Shown here piece by piece: positions 38,935 through 51,327 of a stretch of DNA of 64,000 bases (positions are counted from its first letter, which is position 1; each line of letters opens with the position of its first letter). A program made the position numbers and the translations under genes. The notes below the pieces were generated by a model. It saw only the letters and a program-made list of their open reading frames with translations, was not told the DNA's origin and made no database searches. The stretch spans positions 34,447,292 to 34,511,291 of the forward strand of contig OW121740.1 in NCBI GenBank assembly GCA_933228675.1, given 5' to 3'. The DNA comes from Stomorhina lunata (lineage: Eukaryota > Arthropoda > Insecta > Diptera > Rhiniidae).

Positions 38935-41200
38935 ACACTTTAAGTTATCAATAAATTTTCTATAGAAATTTTTGATGTTAAAGTTTTCCTTAGAAAATTT
39001 TTGATGTTAAAATTTTCTATAGAAAATTTGCGATGTTAAAATTTTCTATAGAAAATTTGCGATGTTAAATTTTTCTAAGGAAAATTTTCGATGTTAAAAT
39101 TTTCTAAAGAAATTTTTCGATGTTAACATCTTCTAAAGAAAATTTTCGATATTAACATCTTCTTTCTATAGAAAATTTTCGATGTTTAAATGTATAAAAA
39201 TAATAAAAACGATATTAACCCATAAATGATAACTTGAAATATTTTACAGAAAATATATTAAACACTTAAAGTTACCAATAAATTTTCTATAGAAATTTTT
39301 GATGTAAAAATTTTCTATAGAAAATTTTCGATGTTAAAATTTTCTAAGGAAAATTTTCGATGATAAAATTTTCTAAAGAAAATTTTCTATGTTAAAATTT
39401 TCTAAAGAAAATTTTCTATGTTAAAATTTTCTAAAAAAAAATTTTCCATGTTAAAATTTTCTAAAGAAATTTTTCGATGTTAAAATCTTCTAAAGAAAAT
39501 TTTCGATGTTAACATCTTCTAAAGAAAATTTTCGATGTTAAAATTTTCTATAGAAAATTTTCGATGTTTAAATTTCCTATAGAAAAGTTTTTATGTTTAA
39601 ATTTCCTATAGAAAATTTGAAAATCGAAAATATTCTATAGAAAATTCCAACATTGAACAAAATTTTAGAAAATTTTAACATTGAGAATTTTCTATAGAAA
39701 ATTATAACACTGAGAATTTTCTATGAAAAATTTTAATATCGAAAATTTTCTATAGAAAATTTTAACATCGAAAATTTTCTATAGAAAATTTTAACATCGA
39801 AAATTTTCTATATAAAATTTTAACAACTAAAATTTTCGATAGAAAATTTAAATATCGAAAATTTTCGATAGAAAATTTAAATATCGAAAATTTTCTATAG
39901 AAAATTTTAAAATCGAAAATTTTCTATAGAAAATTTTAACATCGAAAATTTTCTATAGAAAATTTTAACATCGAAAATTTTCTATAGAAAATTTTAACAT
40001 CGAAAATTTTCTATAGAAAATTTTAACATCGAAAATTTTCTATAGAAAATTTTAACATCGAAAATTTTCTATATAAAATTTTAACAACTAAAATTTTCGA
40101 TAGAAAATTTTATTATCGAAAATTTTCTATAGAAAATTTTAATATCGAAAATTTTCTATAGAAAATTTTAACATCGAAAATTTTCTATAGAAAATTTTAA
40201 CATCGAAAATTTTCTATATAAAATTTTAACAACTAAAATTTTCGATAGAAAATTTTATTATCGAAAATTTTCTATAGAAAATTTTAATATCGAAAATTTT
40301 CTATAGAAAATTTTATTATCGAAAATTTTCTATAGAAAATTTTAATATCGAAAATTTTCTATAGAAAATTTTAATATCGAAAATTTTCTATAGAAGATTT
40401 TAATAACGAAAATTTTCTATAGAAAATTTTAATATCGAATTTTCGATGTTAAAATTTTCTATAGAAAATTTTAACATCGAAAATTTTCTATAGAAAATTT
40501 TACCATCGAAAATTTTCTATAGAAAATTTATCATCGGAAATTTTATATAGAAAATTTTAACATTGAAAATTTTCTATAAAAAATTTAAACATCGAAAATT
40601 TTCTATAAAAAATTTAAACATCGAAAATTTTCTATAGAAAATTTAAACATCGAAAATTTTCTATAGAAAATTTAAACATCGAAAATTTTCTATAGAAAAT
40701 TTAAACATCGAAAATTTTCTATAGAAAATTTTAACATCGAAAATTTTTTATAGAAAATTTTAGCATCGAAAATTTTTGATAGAAAATTTTAACATCGAAA
40801 ATTTTCTATAGAAAATTTTAACATTAAAAATTTTTGATAGAAAATTTTCTATAGAAAATTTTGACATCAAAAATTTTTGATAGAAAATTTTGACATCGAA
40901 AATTTTTGATAGAAAATTTTGACATCGAAAATTTTTGATAGAAAATTTTAACATCGAAAATTTATGATAGCAAATTTTAACATCGAAAATTTTTGATAGA
41001 AAATTTTAACATCAAAAATTTTTGATAGAAAATTTTAGCATCGAAAATTTTTTATGGAAAATCTTAACATCAAAAATTTTTGATAGAAAATTTTAACATC
41101 GAAAATTTTTAATAGAAATTTTTAACATCGAAAATTTTCTATAAAATGTTCCCAAGAAAATTTTTCGGTTTTAAAATTTTTTATACGAAATTTTATTGTC
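38935..41200. repeat. 29-bp palindromic-core satellite array, spacer AACATCG
   Basis: About 75 units with the core AAAATTTT, CTATAG, AAAATTTT and a 7-bp spacer, AACATCG in most units. The left end (38940-39600) holds looser units with spacer CGATGTT, the reverse complement, so orientation switches within the array near 39600-39650. A block with AACAACTAAAATTTTCGATA recurs near 39810, 40080 and 40225, indicating block duplication. The 64-codon minus-strand frame at 40760-40954 is a repeat artefact. Confidence 0.95.
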
Positions 41201-42539
41201 AAAAAGTAATACTCATTTAAGGGTTAATGGCGATCAATTGTTAAGATCTTGAATTACAAACACACACCCAAACACTTTATTCGGTTTAAAACAAAAAAAT
41301 GGTTGAAATTGAAAAATAATAAAGAATTGTTTTTTGTATATTTTTCTTGCAACACAAATCATGAAAAAAAAGACTTCAATAAAAATTATAACTGATCGTT
41401 AAGTTGTGATAAATTTTATTAAATTTTTTATTTTGTTAAAAAAAACAACAATTATAGCAAAAAACAAAAACAAAGGCATTTTTTAACTGGACATTGAACA
41501 CAAAATTTTTTGATGTTGAAAACACTTTAAATTTGATTTTATATAACGATTTTGTTCAAAGCGTGTACTTTTTCTTTTCATTTTCAAGTAATTCCAAAGC
41601 TTTCAAAAGAATTGATTAAATCGAATTTTATAAATATATTCAGAGGTAAATTTTGAAAGACTATGGGCACGTATTCACGATTTTCTTAAGGAATCAAAAA
41701 TTCCTTATTCTTTTAATTTTCGCAAAATTAAAATTTCAATTGAATTTTTCTTCTACGCGTTCACAATTCACCGTCAACTTTTCTCTAAAACTAAAACTGA
41801 AATTTTTTTGATTATGCTGAAAATAGGAATTTCATTCCAATTTAAGTAATAGCTATAAAATGGAGCTAATTGTACGAGTATTTGAACTGATATTCCCTAT
41901 CGACAAAGTGAATTCTTTTTGTTTTATTTTTCAGTTTTCCTATCGTGCCCCAGCGTAGCGTAATGTTGTATACCAACATATCCGATATCTGAGAATAGAT
42001 AGTGGCACTAGATAAGTTAACGTATCATTTCAGAGATTTCGCCTACAACAAGCCCCCTCTAGTATTTTCGTAGTAGTCGTTGTCGTTCTTATTGTTGTTG
42101 CTTGCAGCTGATATCAATATTACGATAGCTTCCTTAACCTACTCCAAGGAAGATACCGGCGAAAAATTGATAATTTCTATTTGGTCTAGACTAAGATTGG
42201 AGGCGGTATCTATAGTTTACTTTTTTTTATTTTTTTGGTATCTTCAGAAGTCGTAAGCCATTTTATCTCAAGTTTACATAGAACTTTCTCACATATAATT
42301 GTTGTAAAAATACAAATGATAACCCACATTCGTTACCAATATCAGTTGTATATAGAAGATTATTTAGGTAAGGGAGATCCATATACCCAATCTGCATTTC
42401 TTTGATATTTGCTTAATGATGACGTTTTTTTCGTGGAGATAATTGGAGATAATTTGGTGCCTTTATCGTTATCGCCAACAATTAATTGTAAAATAACCGA
42501 CAGTGAACTACAATATAATAAAATTTCTCTAACACTTAA
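41201..42539. other. AT-rich DNA between satellite arrays, no gene
   Basis: Includes a patch of mixed composition around 41940-42190 without recognisable coding sequence. No terminal repeats found. Confidence 0.5.
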
Positions 42540-45500
42540 AATTTTATATAGTAAATTTTCATATCGCGAAAAAATTTCTATAGAAAATTTTAAAATTCCG
42601 AAAAAAAATTATTTAGTAAATATTTCAAGTTAAAAAATTTTTTATAAACAATTTTTAAAAATCCAACAAATTTTCTATAGAAAATTTTAAAATCCCAAAA
42701 AAAAAATTTATAGAAAATTATTACAATTCCAAAAAATTTTCTATAGAAAATTTTTCGGGATTTAAAAATTTTCTATAGAAAATTTTTCGGGATTTAAAAA
42801 TTTTCTATAGAAAATTTTTCGGGATTTAAAAATTTTCTATAGAAAATTTTTCGGGATTTAAAAATTTTCTATAGAAAATTTTTCGGGATTTAAAAATTTT
42901 CTATAGAAAATTTTTCGGGATTTAAAAATTTTCTATAGAAAATTTTTCGGGATTTAAAAATTTTCTATAGAAAATTTTTCGGGATTTAAAAATTTTCTAT
43001 AGAAAATTTTTTGGGATTTAAAAATTTTCTATAGAAAATTTTTCGGGATTTAAAAATTTTCTATAGAAAATTTTTCGGGATTTAAAAATTTTCTATAGAA
43101 AATTTTTCGGGATTTAAAAATTTTCTATAGAAAATTTTTCGGGATTTAAAAATTTTCTATAGAAAATTTTTCGGGATTTAAAAATTTTCTATAGAAAATT
43201 TTTCGGGATTTAAAAATTTTCTATAGAAAATTTTTCGGGATTTAAAAATTTTCTATAGAAAATTTTTCGGGATTTAAAAATTTTCTATAGAAAATTTTTC
43301 GGGATTTAAAAATTTTCTATAGAAAATTTTTCGGGATTTAAAAATTTTCTATAGAAAATTTTTCGGGATTTAAAAATTTTCTATAGGAAATTTTTCGGGA
43401 TTTAAAAATTTTCTATAGAAAATTTTTCGGGATTTAAAAATTTTCTATAGAAAATTTTTCGGGATTTAAAAATTTTCTATAGAAAATTTTTCGGGATTTA
43501 AAAATTTTCTATAGAAAATTTTTCGGGATTTAAAAATTTTCTATAGAAAATTTTTCGGGATTTAAAAATTTTCTATAGAAAATTTTTCGGGATTTAAAAA
43601 TTTTCTATAGATAATTTTTCGTGATTTTAAAATTTTCTATAGAAAATTTTTCGGGATTTTAAAATTTTCTATAAATAATTTTTCGGGATTTTAAAATTTT
43701 CTATAGAAAATTTTTCGTGATTTTAAAATTTTCTATAGAAAATTTTTCGGGATTTAAAAATTTTCTATAGAAAATTTTTCGGGATTTTAAAATTTTCTAT
43801 AGAAAATTTTTCGGGATTTTAAAATTTTCTATAGAAAATTTTTCGGGATTTTAAAATTTTCTATAGAAAATTTTTCGTGATTTTAAAATTTTCTATAGAA
43901 AATTTTTCGGGATTTCAAAATTTTCTATAGAAAATTTTTCGGGATTTCAAAATTTTCTATAGAAAATTTTTCGAGATTTTAAAATTTTCTATAGAAACTT
44001 TTTCGGGATTTTAAAATTTTCTATAGAAAATTTTTCGGGATTTAAAAATTTTCTATAGAAAATTTTTCGGGATTTCAAAATTTTCTATAGAAAATTTTTC
44101 GGGATTTCAAAATTTTCTATAGAAAATTTTTCGGGATTTCAAAATTTTCTATAGAAAATTTTTCGGGATTTCAAAATTTTCTATAGAAAATTTTTCGGGA
44201 TTTCAAAATTTTCTATAGAAAATTTTTCGCGATTTCAAAATTTTCTATAGAAAATTTTTCGGGATTTCAAAATTTTCTATAGAAAATTTTTCGGGATTTC
44301 AAAATTTTCTATAGAAAATTTTTCGGGATTTCAAAATTTTCTATAGAAAATTTTTCGGGATTTCAAAATTTTCTATAGAAAATTTTTCGGGATTTCAAAA
44401 TTTTCTATAGAAAATTTTTCGGGATTTCAAAATTTTCTATAGAAAATTTTTCGGGATTTCAAAATTTTCTATAGAAAGTTTTTCGGGATTTAAAAATATT
44501 CTATAGAAAATATTTCGGGATTTAAAAATTTTCTATAGAAAATTTTTCGGGATTTTAAAATTTTCTATAGAAAATTTTTCGGGATTTTAAAATTTTCGAT
44601 AGAAAATTTTTCGGGATTTAAAAATTTTCTATAGAAAATTTTTCGGGATTTCAAAATTTTCTATAGAAAGTTTTTCGGGATTTAAAAATTTTCTATAGAA
44701 AATTTTTCGGGATTTAAAAATTTTCTATAGAAAATTTTTCGGGATTTAAAAATTTTCTATAGAAAATTTTTCGGGATTTAAAAATTTTCTATAGAAAATT
44801 TTTCGGGATTTAAAAATTTTCTATAGATAATTTTTCGTGATTTTAAAATTTTCTATAGAAAATTTTTCGGGATTTTAAAATTTTCTATAAATAATTTTTC
44901 GGGATTTTAAAATTTTCTATAGAAAATTTTTCGGGATTTAAAAATTTTCTATAGAAAATTTTTCGAGATTTTAAAATTTTCTATAGAAACTTTTTCGGGA
45001 TTTTAAAATTTTCTATAGAAAATTTTTCGGGATTTAAAAATTTTCTATAGAAAATTTTTCGGGATTTCAAAATTTTCTATAGAAAATTTTTCGGGATTTC
45101 AAAATTTTCTATAGAAAATTTTTCGGGATTTCAAAATTTTCTATAGAAAATTTTTCGGGATTTCAAAATTTTCTATAGAAAATTTTTCGGGATTTCAAAA
45201 TTTTCTATAGAAAATTTTTCGGGATTTCAAAATTTTCTATAGAAAATTTTTCGGGATTTCAAAATTTTCTATAGAAAATTTTTCGGGATTTCAAAATTTT
45301 CTATAGAAAATTTTTCGGGATTTCAAAATTTTCTATAGAAAATTTTTCGGGATTTCAAAATTTTCTATAGAAAATTTTTCGGGATTTCAAAATTTTCTAT
45401 AGAAAATTTTTCGGGATTTCAAAATTTTCTATAGAAAGTTTTTCGGGATTTAAAAATTTTCTATAGAAAATTTTTCGGGATTTAAAAATTTTCTATAGAA

Positions 45501-46500
45501 AATTTTTCGAGATTTTAAAATTTTCTATAGAAACTTTTTCGGGATTTTAAAATTTTCTATTGAAAATTTTTCACGATTTTAAAATTTTCTATAGAAAATT
45601 TTAGGGGATTTTAAAATTTTCTATAGAAAATTTTTCGGGATTTTAAAATTTTCTATAGAAAATTTTTCGGGATTTTAAAATTTTCTATAGAAAATTTTTC
45701 GGGATTTAATAATTTTCTATAGAAAATTTTTCGGGATATAAAAATTTTCTACAGAAAATTTTTCGGGATTTAAAAATTTTCTACAGAAAATTTTTCGGGA
45801 TTTAAAAATTTTCTATAGAAAATTTTTCGGGATTTAAAAATTTTCTATAGAAAATTTTTCGGGATTTTAAAATTTTCTATAGAAAATTTTTCGGGATTTT
45901 AAAATTTTCTACAGAAAATCTTTCGGGATTTTAAAATTTTCTATAGAAAATTTTTCGGGATTTTAAAATTCTCTATAGAATATTTTTCGGGATTTAAAAA
46001 TTTTCTATAGAAAATTTTTCGGGATTTTAAAACTTTCTATCGAAAATTTTTCGGGATTTAAAAATTTTCTATAGAAAATTTATCGGGATTTTAAAATTTT
46101 CTATAGAAAATTTTTCGGGATTTTAAAATTTTCTATAGAAAATTTTTCGTGATTTTAAAATTTTCTATAGAAAATTTATTGGGATTTTAAAATTTTCTAT
46201 AGAAAATTTTTCGGGAATTTAAAATTTTCTATAGAAAATTTTTCGGGATTTAAAAATTTTCTATAGAAAATTTTTCGGGATTTTAAAATTTTCTATAGAA
46301 AATTTTTCGGGATTTTAAAATTTTCTATAGAAAATTTTTCGGGATTTTAAAATTTTCTATAGAAAATTTTTCGGGATTTTAAAATTTTCTATAGAAAATT
46401 TTTCGGGATTTTAAAATTTTCTATAGAAAATTTTTCGGGATTTTAAAATTTTCTATAGAAAATTTTTGATGATCTTAAAATTTTTGATGATTCTAATAAT
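42540..46500. repeat. 32-bp palindromic-core satellite array, spacer with TCGGGATT
   Basis: About 120 units, most exactly 32 bp from one CTATAG to the next. Each has AAAATTTT, CTATAG, AAAATTTT and then TTCGGGATTT or a variant. Sub-variants differ only at the spacer-core junction (GGATTTAAAAA, GGATTTTAAAA, GGATTTCAAAA) and occur in blocks. Rare-variant markers repeat at exact multiples of 32 bp. The left edge (42540-42730) is diverged and the right edge decays by 46500. It is highly homogeneous, consistent with recent unequal exchange. Confidence 0.97.
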
Positions 46501-47589
46501 TTTCCAGAAAATTTCTCGACCACTTATGTGTTACAAAATTTGGAAATATCTAGAATTTAGTTTCTCTATTACTTTAAATATATTATTACAATATTTATAT
46601 TCATCGATCACTTAAACTTTTGTTTATAAAATTGCACGATCTCTAAACTCATTCTCTCCCACTGTTAACTGGGAACGCTTTTGGGAAAGACCCACTGACC
46701 CAACTAGATAAAAAAAATATCTATCTAATCTTCGTTTTTTAGCAATATTTATAAGATAATGAAGATTTGCTATCAATTTTCAACCGTTTTCCCTATTAGT
46801 ATTTCAGTTTTCGTAGGATATCTATGAATATTAGTTTAAAGGTTTGTATGTGTTTTTTTTTCACTTTTAATTTTTGAACTTTTTTTCACATATCGTTTGT
46901 GGTTGTTGTTGGACCTGTATCTCGGTGTAACCGTTTTGTATCAGTTTGTTTGAACTGATAATGGTTCACTCCTAAGATAATAAGCGATAATAATTTGAAT
47001 TTCAATTTTTCATTTCTTAACTTTGGTTTGGGGGTATCTAATCACCTTCGCCAGTTTATATTTGTAATTGGAGTTTTAAACAACATTGAATCAAAATATA
47101 TATTTTCAAGCAGAAATATCGGCAGTGGCGGTAGTTTAAAAGTGACGAAACTAAGAATAAGAATGTCTTGAAATAAAAATTTGAGGAAAATATAAAAAAT
47201 GCTTGTTTTAAAAGTTTTCAAGACTAAATAGAGTGTGATTGAGAATATGGCTAAAAATTATTCATTCTAAAATTATTTCTAAAGTAATTCCATTAAAAGT
47301 TTAATTAAAACAAGAAGAAAATGTCTTGATTACTAAAAGTTTTCTATAAAAAATTTATAGGTCGCTTTGAATCACTTGAAAGTTTAAAAACTTTCTTAAC
47401 CAGTTAATAAATTTATATAGAAATTTTTTTATCTCTAAGAATTTTTCATAGAAAAATTCATTATCACTTATAATTTGCTTAAGCAAGTTTCTACAATTGT
47501 ATACGAAAAAAGCGTTTTAGAATTTACGATGGAATCATTATTGATCATTCAGAAATTTGTTTGAAACTTTGAAATGTCATCGTAGTAAC
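46501..47589. other. AT-rich DNA, no recognised gene
   Basis: No credible frame; a few lone TTTTCTATAAAAAA-type remnants near 47340. Nothing further seen. Confidence 0.5.
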
Positions 47590-48240
47590 ATCTATTTTTT
47601 GACTAAATATGGTCAGGCTCGATTTCTTAGTTAATAATGTCGAGCATCGACAAAAATTGAAGATTCTTGCAAAACGGAAAAAGACCTTGCATTATTATTG
47701 GGAGTCACACGAAGAGTCGTTTCACTACTTTAAAAACCATTAGTATTCATTCGCATTTTGCATATCGGAACCTATATTTGAACGTTACATAAAGAAAAAA
47801 GCACAGCCAATCAGCCAAATCAACGTTAAAGCCGAATATCCATGACGCCAAGGTAATGCTCGGTATTTGCTGAAATTATAGCGCGCTAACAGAGGACAAG
47901 CACCGAAGACAATTGATTTGTTGAAAGAGATCAATCAAAGAAAAACGAACAGAATGTTTTACCAGACACGAGGCCATAATCTTCCATCATGACAACGCTT
48001 GGCCAGATGTTGTAAGACCGCTTAAAAGTATTTGGAAAACAGTGAATAGAAAATTTTGGCTCAACCGACTTATATCACAGACCTTGTCCATTAATAATAT
48101 CTTTTTTAGTCATTCGATGTAGGTCGCCCTTAATGGAATACGCTGTACTTTAGAACAGGGAATCCACATAGAAAAAAAGACATTATTAACTTACATTCCA
48201 GCTGAACTGTGTCTCATGTAGATACTGACTACACCTTTCA
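47590..48240 (+). pseudogene. Mariner (irritans-like) transposase relic
   Basis: The translation across frames shows, in order: KTEKDLALLLGVTRRVVS (HTH region, about 47665-47730), then KAQPISQINVKAEYPW and KVMLG segments (47800-47860), then KEKRTE with FHHDNAWPDVVRPLK (47940-48030, second catalytic Asp), then LNGIRCTLEQGI (48130-48170). This is the order of mariner transposases. Several frameshifts and stops exist, and the first catalytic region is largely deleted. Terminal repeats could not be identified. It is an old copy. Confidence 0.72.
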
Positions 48241-48959
48241 TCTGCTACAGAGTCAGCTTAAACTCATCGAATTCGGGGACAAGAGTTTTATTGATTGCTT
48301 TCATACAGCTCTGACATGGGTGAGGTATAGATAGGAGTTCCTCTCGATGATGTTAACAAGGATGACATTCCAAACAGACCCAGGGCTCATGCATGGATTT
48401 CTTTAATTCCATAATCAGTATTCAGCTTAAAGAGTGTAATCATAACTTTCCAACTTATTTCTTTTGCTCTCCTTAATTTTGGTATTTTTTACGTTAATTT
48501 TAAGACCCACTGTACTAGCATTTACAGCGATATTTTGCAACTTTACAGGTTCCGAGGAGTCTTTTATCGCTAAACTCCCGGTATTTGCTGCTATTTTTAC
48601 TTCGTTTGCTAAACAGTTGTAAAAATTTTCTTAATATGCCTTTACTATAGCTTTACAATTGTTGGCCCCTAAATGGTATTCATATTATTTTGGTAATACA
48701 TTTAGTTTGGCAAACTGATGATGAAAATGTAGACTAATCTAATAATCATCTAAAATCCCAAACCTTTGGGAAATCATCTCCTCTACAATTCCTAGGCATG
48801 TCCCTGTGACCCAGCACCCACACAAGGTAGATTCTGATTTACTAAGCATCTTGTAGAGAGTTCCATGCAAGCCCAGGCCGTTGTTAAATTCAAGAAATCT
48901 CTATCAAAAAACATAATTAGTTCAGATCAAGGTTTCAAGGCTTGCCAACAAATCTCTTG
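48241..48959. other. Unassigned DNA upstream of the RT relics
   Basis: Composition is more balanced than in the satellites (for example CCCAGCACCCACACAAGG near 48815), suggesting degraded coding DNA, possibly more of the adjacent retrotransposon. I find no clear protein motif. Confidence 0.35.
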
Positions 48960-49285
48960 AAGTCAGACGTCCTTGAAAACTATCTTTGAACGAACCTGTC
49001 AACTCAGACGATCCCCACTTGGCCTTAATAGATCTCATTGTAAGAAGAATCTTCCCAATTCTCCTAGATTAGATAGAGAGTTGTATGTTATCGTTCTATC
49101 GAGGTTCTATTGTACAAATATATACGTTTATAATTTCGTCCTAATAGGTCTGCTTATACAAATCGCAGAAAAGCTTTCCAATCCCATGTTAAATAGTGAT
49201 GAGGCTACGATATCAGGAGAAATATTATTAAACGCTCCTTTTAGATTTAGAAAAGCGACAGAGTATCGTTGTATAGCATATACCA
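48960..49285 (-). pseudogene. Non-LTR reverse transcriptase relic, copy 1
   Basis: The minus-strand translation gives AFLNLKGAFNNISPDIVASS (about 49265-49205). This matches the RT motif around the first catalytic Asp in jockey-like elements, usually FLDIKGAFNNV; that Asp is Asn here. Downstream segments contain stops. The relic ends at the TA where the Tc1 element at 49288 inserted. Two related copies follow at 51010-51240 and 51240-53060. Confidence 0.6.
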
Positions 49286-49287
49286 TA

Positions 49288-50901
49288 TGCTCAAAATAAT
49301 AGATACACCCAAGATAATTTTATTGGAGAAAAAATAAAAATGTTTTAAACGATAAAATAAAAAGAAAATGAACTGTAAAACTTTAATTAGATAAAAAAGT
49401 ACAAAATTAAACAAAAAAACATAAACAAATTCACAGATAATAAATCATTTTTCCAAAATAAAGTCATTGACTTAGATTTTGGTGCTCAAAATAATAGATA
49501 CATTTAATTAAAAACTATTTTTCTATTGAAGGTTTGAAAAAATATTAAAGCTAAATTAATAATTGGTTAATATCCAGTACATCCACCTTTATTCTGGACT
49601 ACTTTCTTTACTCTTCTGGGCATACTAGAGATCAATTTTTGGCAAGTCTCCAATGGGATGTCGTACCATATTTTTTTAATTTTTTCCCATAAATCATCTT
49701 TGTTTTTGAAAACTTCCTTCGATAGCCTTTTTTTGAGTTCACTCCATAAATTCTCTATGGGATTTAAGTCCGGAGATTGGCTTGGCCAGCTTAAAACATG
49801 AACGTTATTTTGTGATAGCCAATTTTTAACCAGTCTTGAACTGTGTTTTGGATCATTGTCCTGCTGAAATGTCCACAATAATGGCATATTTTCTGATACA
49901 TATGGAAGCATAACATTTTCCAATATATCCTTGTACTCCTCTGCCTTCATTGTGTTTTCAATTCGGTATATCGGACCAATACCATTCCATGAAAAGCACC
50001 CCCAAACCATAATATTTCCTCCACCATGTTTAACTGTTTTCTTGGTAAATTTTACGTGGAATTCTTTTCCTTTGGGTCGACGGACATTCCTTTGGCAGTC
50101 ATTTCCAAACAAATTTATTTTTGTTTCATCGCTCCATAGTATATTTCGCCACTTTTTTTCACCATCATTTCCAAACTGCAAACTGTAATCTTACTTTTAT
50201 GTTTTGTTTGCGCATTAGCGGAACTTTTCTGGCAATTCTTTCTGGAAGGTTTGCTTGTACAAGACGACGACGAACTGTTGCTGGACTGATTTCATTGTCA
50301 ATCTCCGCGGAAATAGCCTTTGACGATTTAAAAGGATCTTTTTTTGCCAATAAGATGATTCGTCTATCTGTTTCCGAGCTGGATTTCTTTTGTCTGCCAC
50401 GAGATTCTTTAGTATTTTTTTCGGTTAAAGCATTTTGAACGAAATGTAAGGACCTTCCTAAGCTCTTCGCTATTTCCCTCAACGATTTTCCGTGATTTCT
50501 CATGTTTTTAACAATTTTTTTCTCTTCTTCAGTACAATGATAATTGCGTCCCATTTTCTTAAAAATAAATTTATATTTTTATATAATTTTTAATCAAAAA
50601 ATAATTATTCTTACCGTTTCACATAAAAACAAAACAAATTACACAAAAATTTAGTTTACAACGAAAAAAAGTGATTAATAAATCAAGTGTATCTATTATT
50701 ATGATCAAACAATTTTATGGTTTGACCAGAACTTTCGTTATTGTATTTAAATAAAGGCAAGAAATTGCCATATTTTTCGTTAAAATGATTTGTACAAATG
50801 CAACCATAATGAAAAAAAATTACAGAGCTCGTTTTGGAGGGAATTTCCAGAGTTAACGTTATTTTAATATTATGTATGAATGTGTATCTATTATTTTGAG
50901 C

Positions 50902-50902
<1 letters not shown>
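49288..50902 (-). mobile_element. Tc1-like transposon with IR/DR ends, nearly intact
   Basis: A 1,615-bp element flanked by TA at 49286-49287 and 50903-50904. The outer ends carry TGCTCAAAATAATAGATACA (left, 49288) and its complement (right, to 50902). A second copy of the same motif lies inside each end: 49483-49503 on the left, and 50687-50707 on the right with two changes. The distance between outer and inner copies is 195 bp on both sides. This is the IR/DR architecture known from Sleeping Beauty- and Minos-type elements. It encodes one transposase on the minus strand with a single frameshift. It inserted into a retrotransposon relic next to a (TA)n tract. Confidence 0.92.
49567..50554 (-). 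pseudogene. Tc1 transposase (DD34E), one frameshift between DNA-binding and catalytic parts
   Basis: The start is at 50554 (MGRNYHCTEEEKK). The first segment, to about 50168, holds two HTH regions (residues about 8-55 and 60-115) joined by a basic GRQKKSS stretch. The frame then shifts near 50165-50185, at a CAGTTTG tandem duplication; the linker expected after RLQFA is missing. The second segment (frame open from 50181, no ATG) holds the whole catalytic core: ILWSDETKINLFG, GGGNIMVWGCFS, TFQQDNDPKHSS and SPDLNPIENLW, with 34 residues between the second Asp and Glu. It ends with NKGGCTGY. All three catalytic residues are present. Total length of about 333 residues is near the family norm of about 340. 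The displayed break should prevent a full-length enzyme. Confidence 0.9.
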
Positions 50903-50904
<2 letters not shown>

Positions 50905-50979
<75 letters not shown>

Positions 50980-50985
50980 GTATGT
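50905..50985. repeat. (TA)n microsatellite
   Basis: TA dinucleotide tract with a few TATG interruptions, directly adjoining the right TA target duplication of the Tc1 element. Either the element inserted into the edge of a TA tract or the tract grew from the duplicated TA. Confidence 0.95.
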
Positions 50986-51009
50986 AAAATATATAACATA
51001 TAAAATATA

Positions 51010-51327
51010 TAAACATATAACAACGTTTCAACAAAAAAAAACTTAAGTCAGACAACGTTAATTTGGGCCTAATACGTTTCCTTATCATAAAATCGTCCAT
51101 TCCCAGATTAAATAGAAATTAAGCTACGCCATCAAGAGTAATGTTATTAAACGATCCTTTTATATCTAGAAAACTAACAGAGTATAACTTGTTCTGTCAC
51201 ATATACAAAATGTGTTTCCCAACCACACAAGTCAGACGACCCTAATTTCACCCTTATAAGTACCTTTGTAAAAAGCTTTCTAATACTAGTGAGATTCGAT
51301 AGAGATTTAACTATTACATCTAGAGCT
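51010..51327 (-). pseudogene. Non-LTR reverse transcriptase relics, copies 2 and 3 (first part)
   Basis: The minus strand gives LLVFLDIKGSFNNITLDGVA (about 51175-51120), the jockey-type RT motif with the catalytic Asp kept, followed by FNLGMDDF and IRKRIRPKLTLSD. A second, shorter copy of the downstream part (SNLTSIRKLFTKV and LIRVKLGSSDL) lies at 51230-51327. The marker TCAGACRACSNTAATTT appears at 51048 and 51232, about 184 bp apart. The second copy continues beyond the TIR element inserted at 51328. Confidence 0.55.

Noticed and set aside
42735..46460. Regular repeats of about 30 bp resembling a CRISPR array
   Set aside because: The whole 32-bp unit is repeated with no unique spacers, the setting is eukaryotic and no cas-like genes exist; it is a satellite.
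50891..51100. 69-codon frame with a YIYIYI run
   Set aside because: Produced by the (TA)n microsatellite and an overlapping RT relic.
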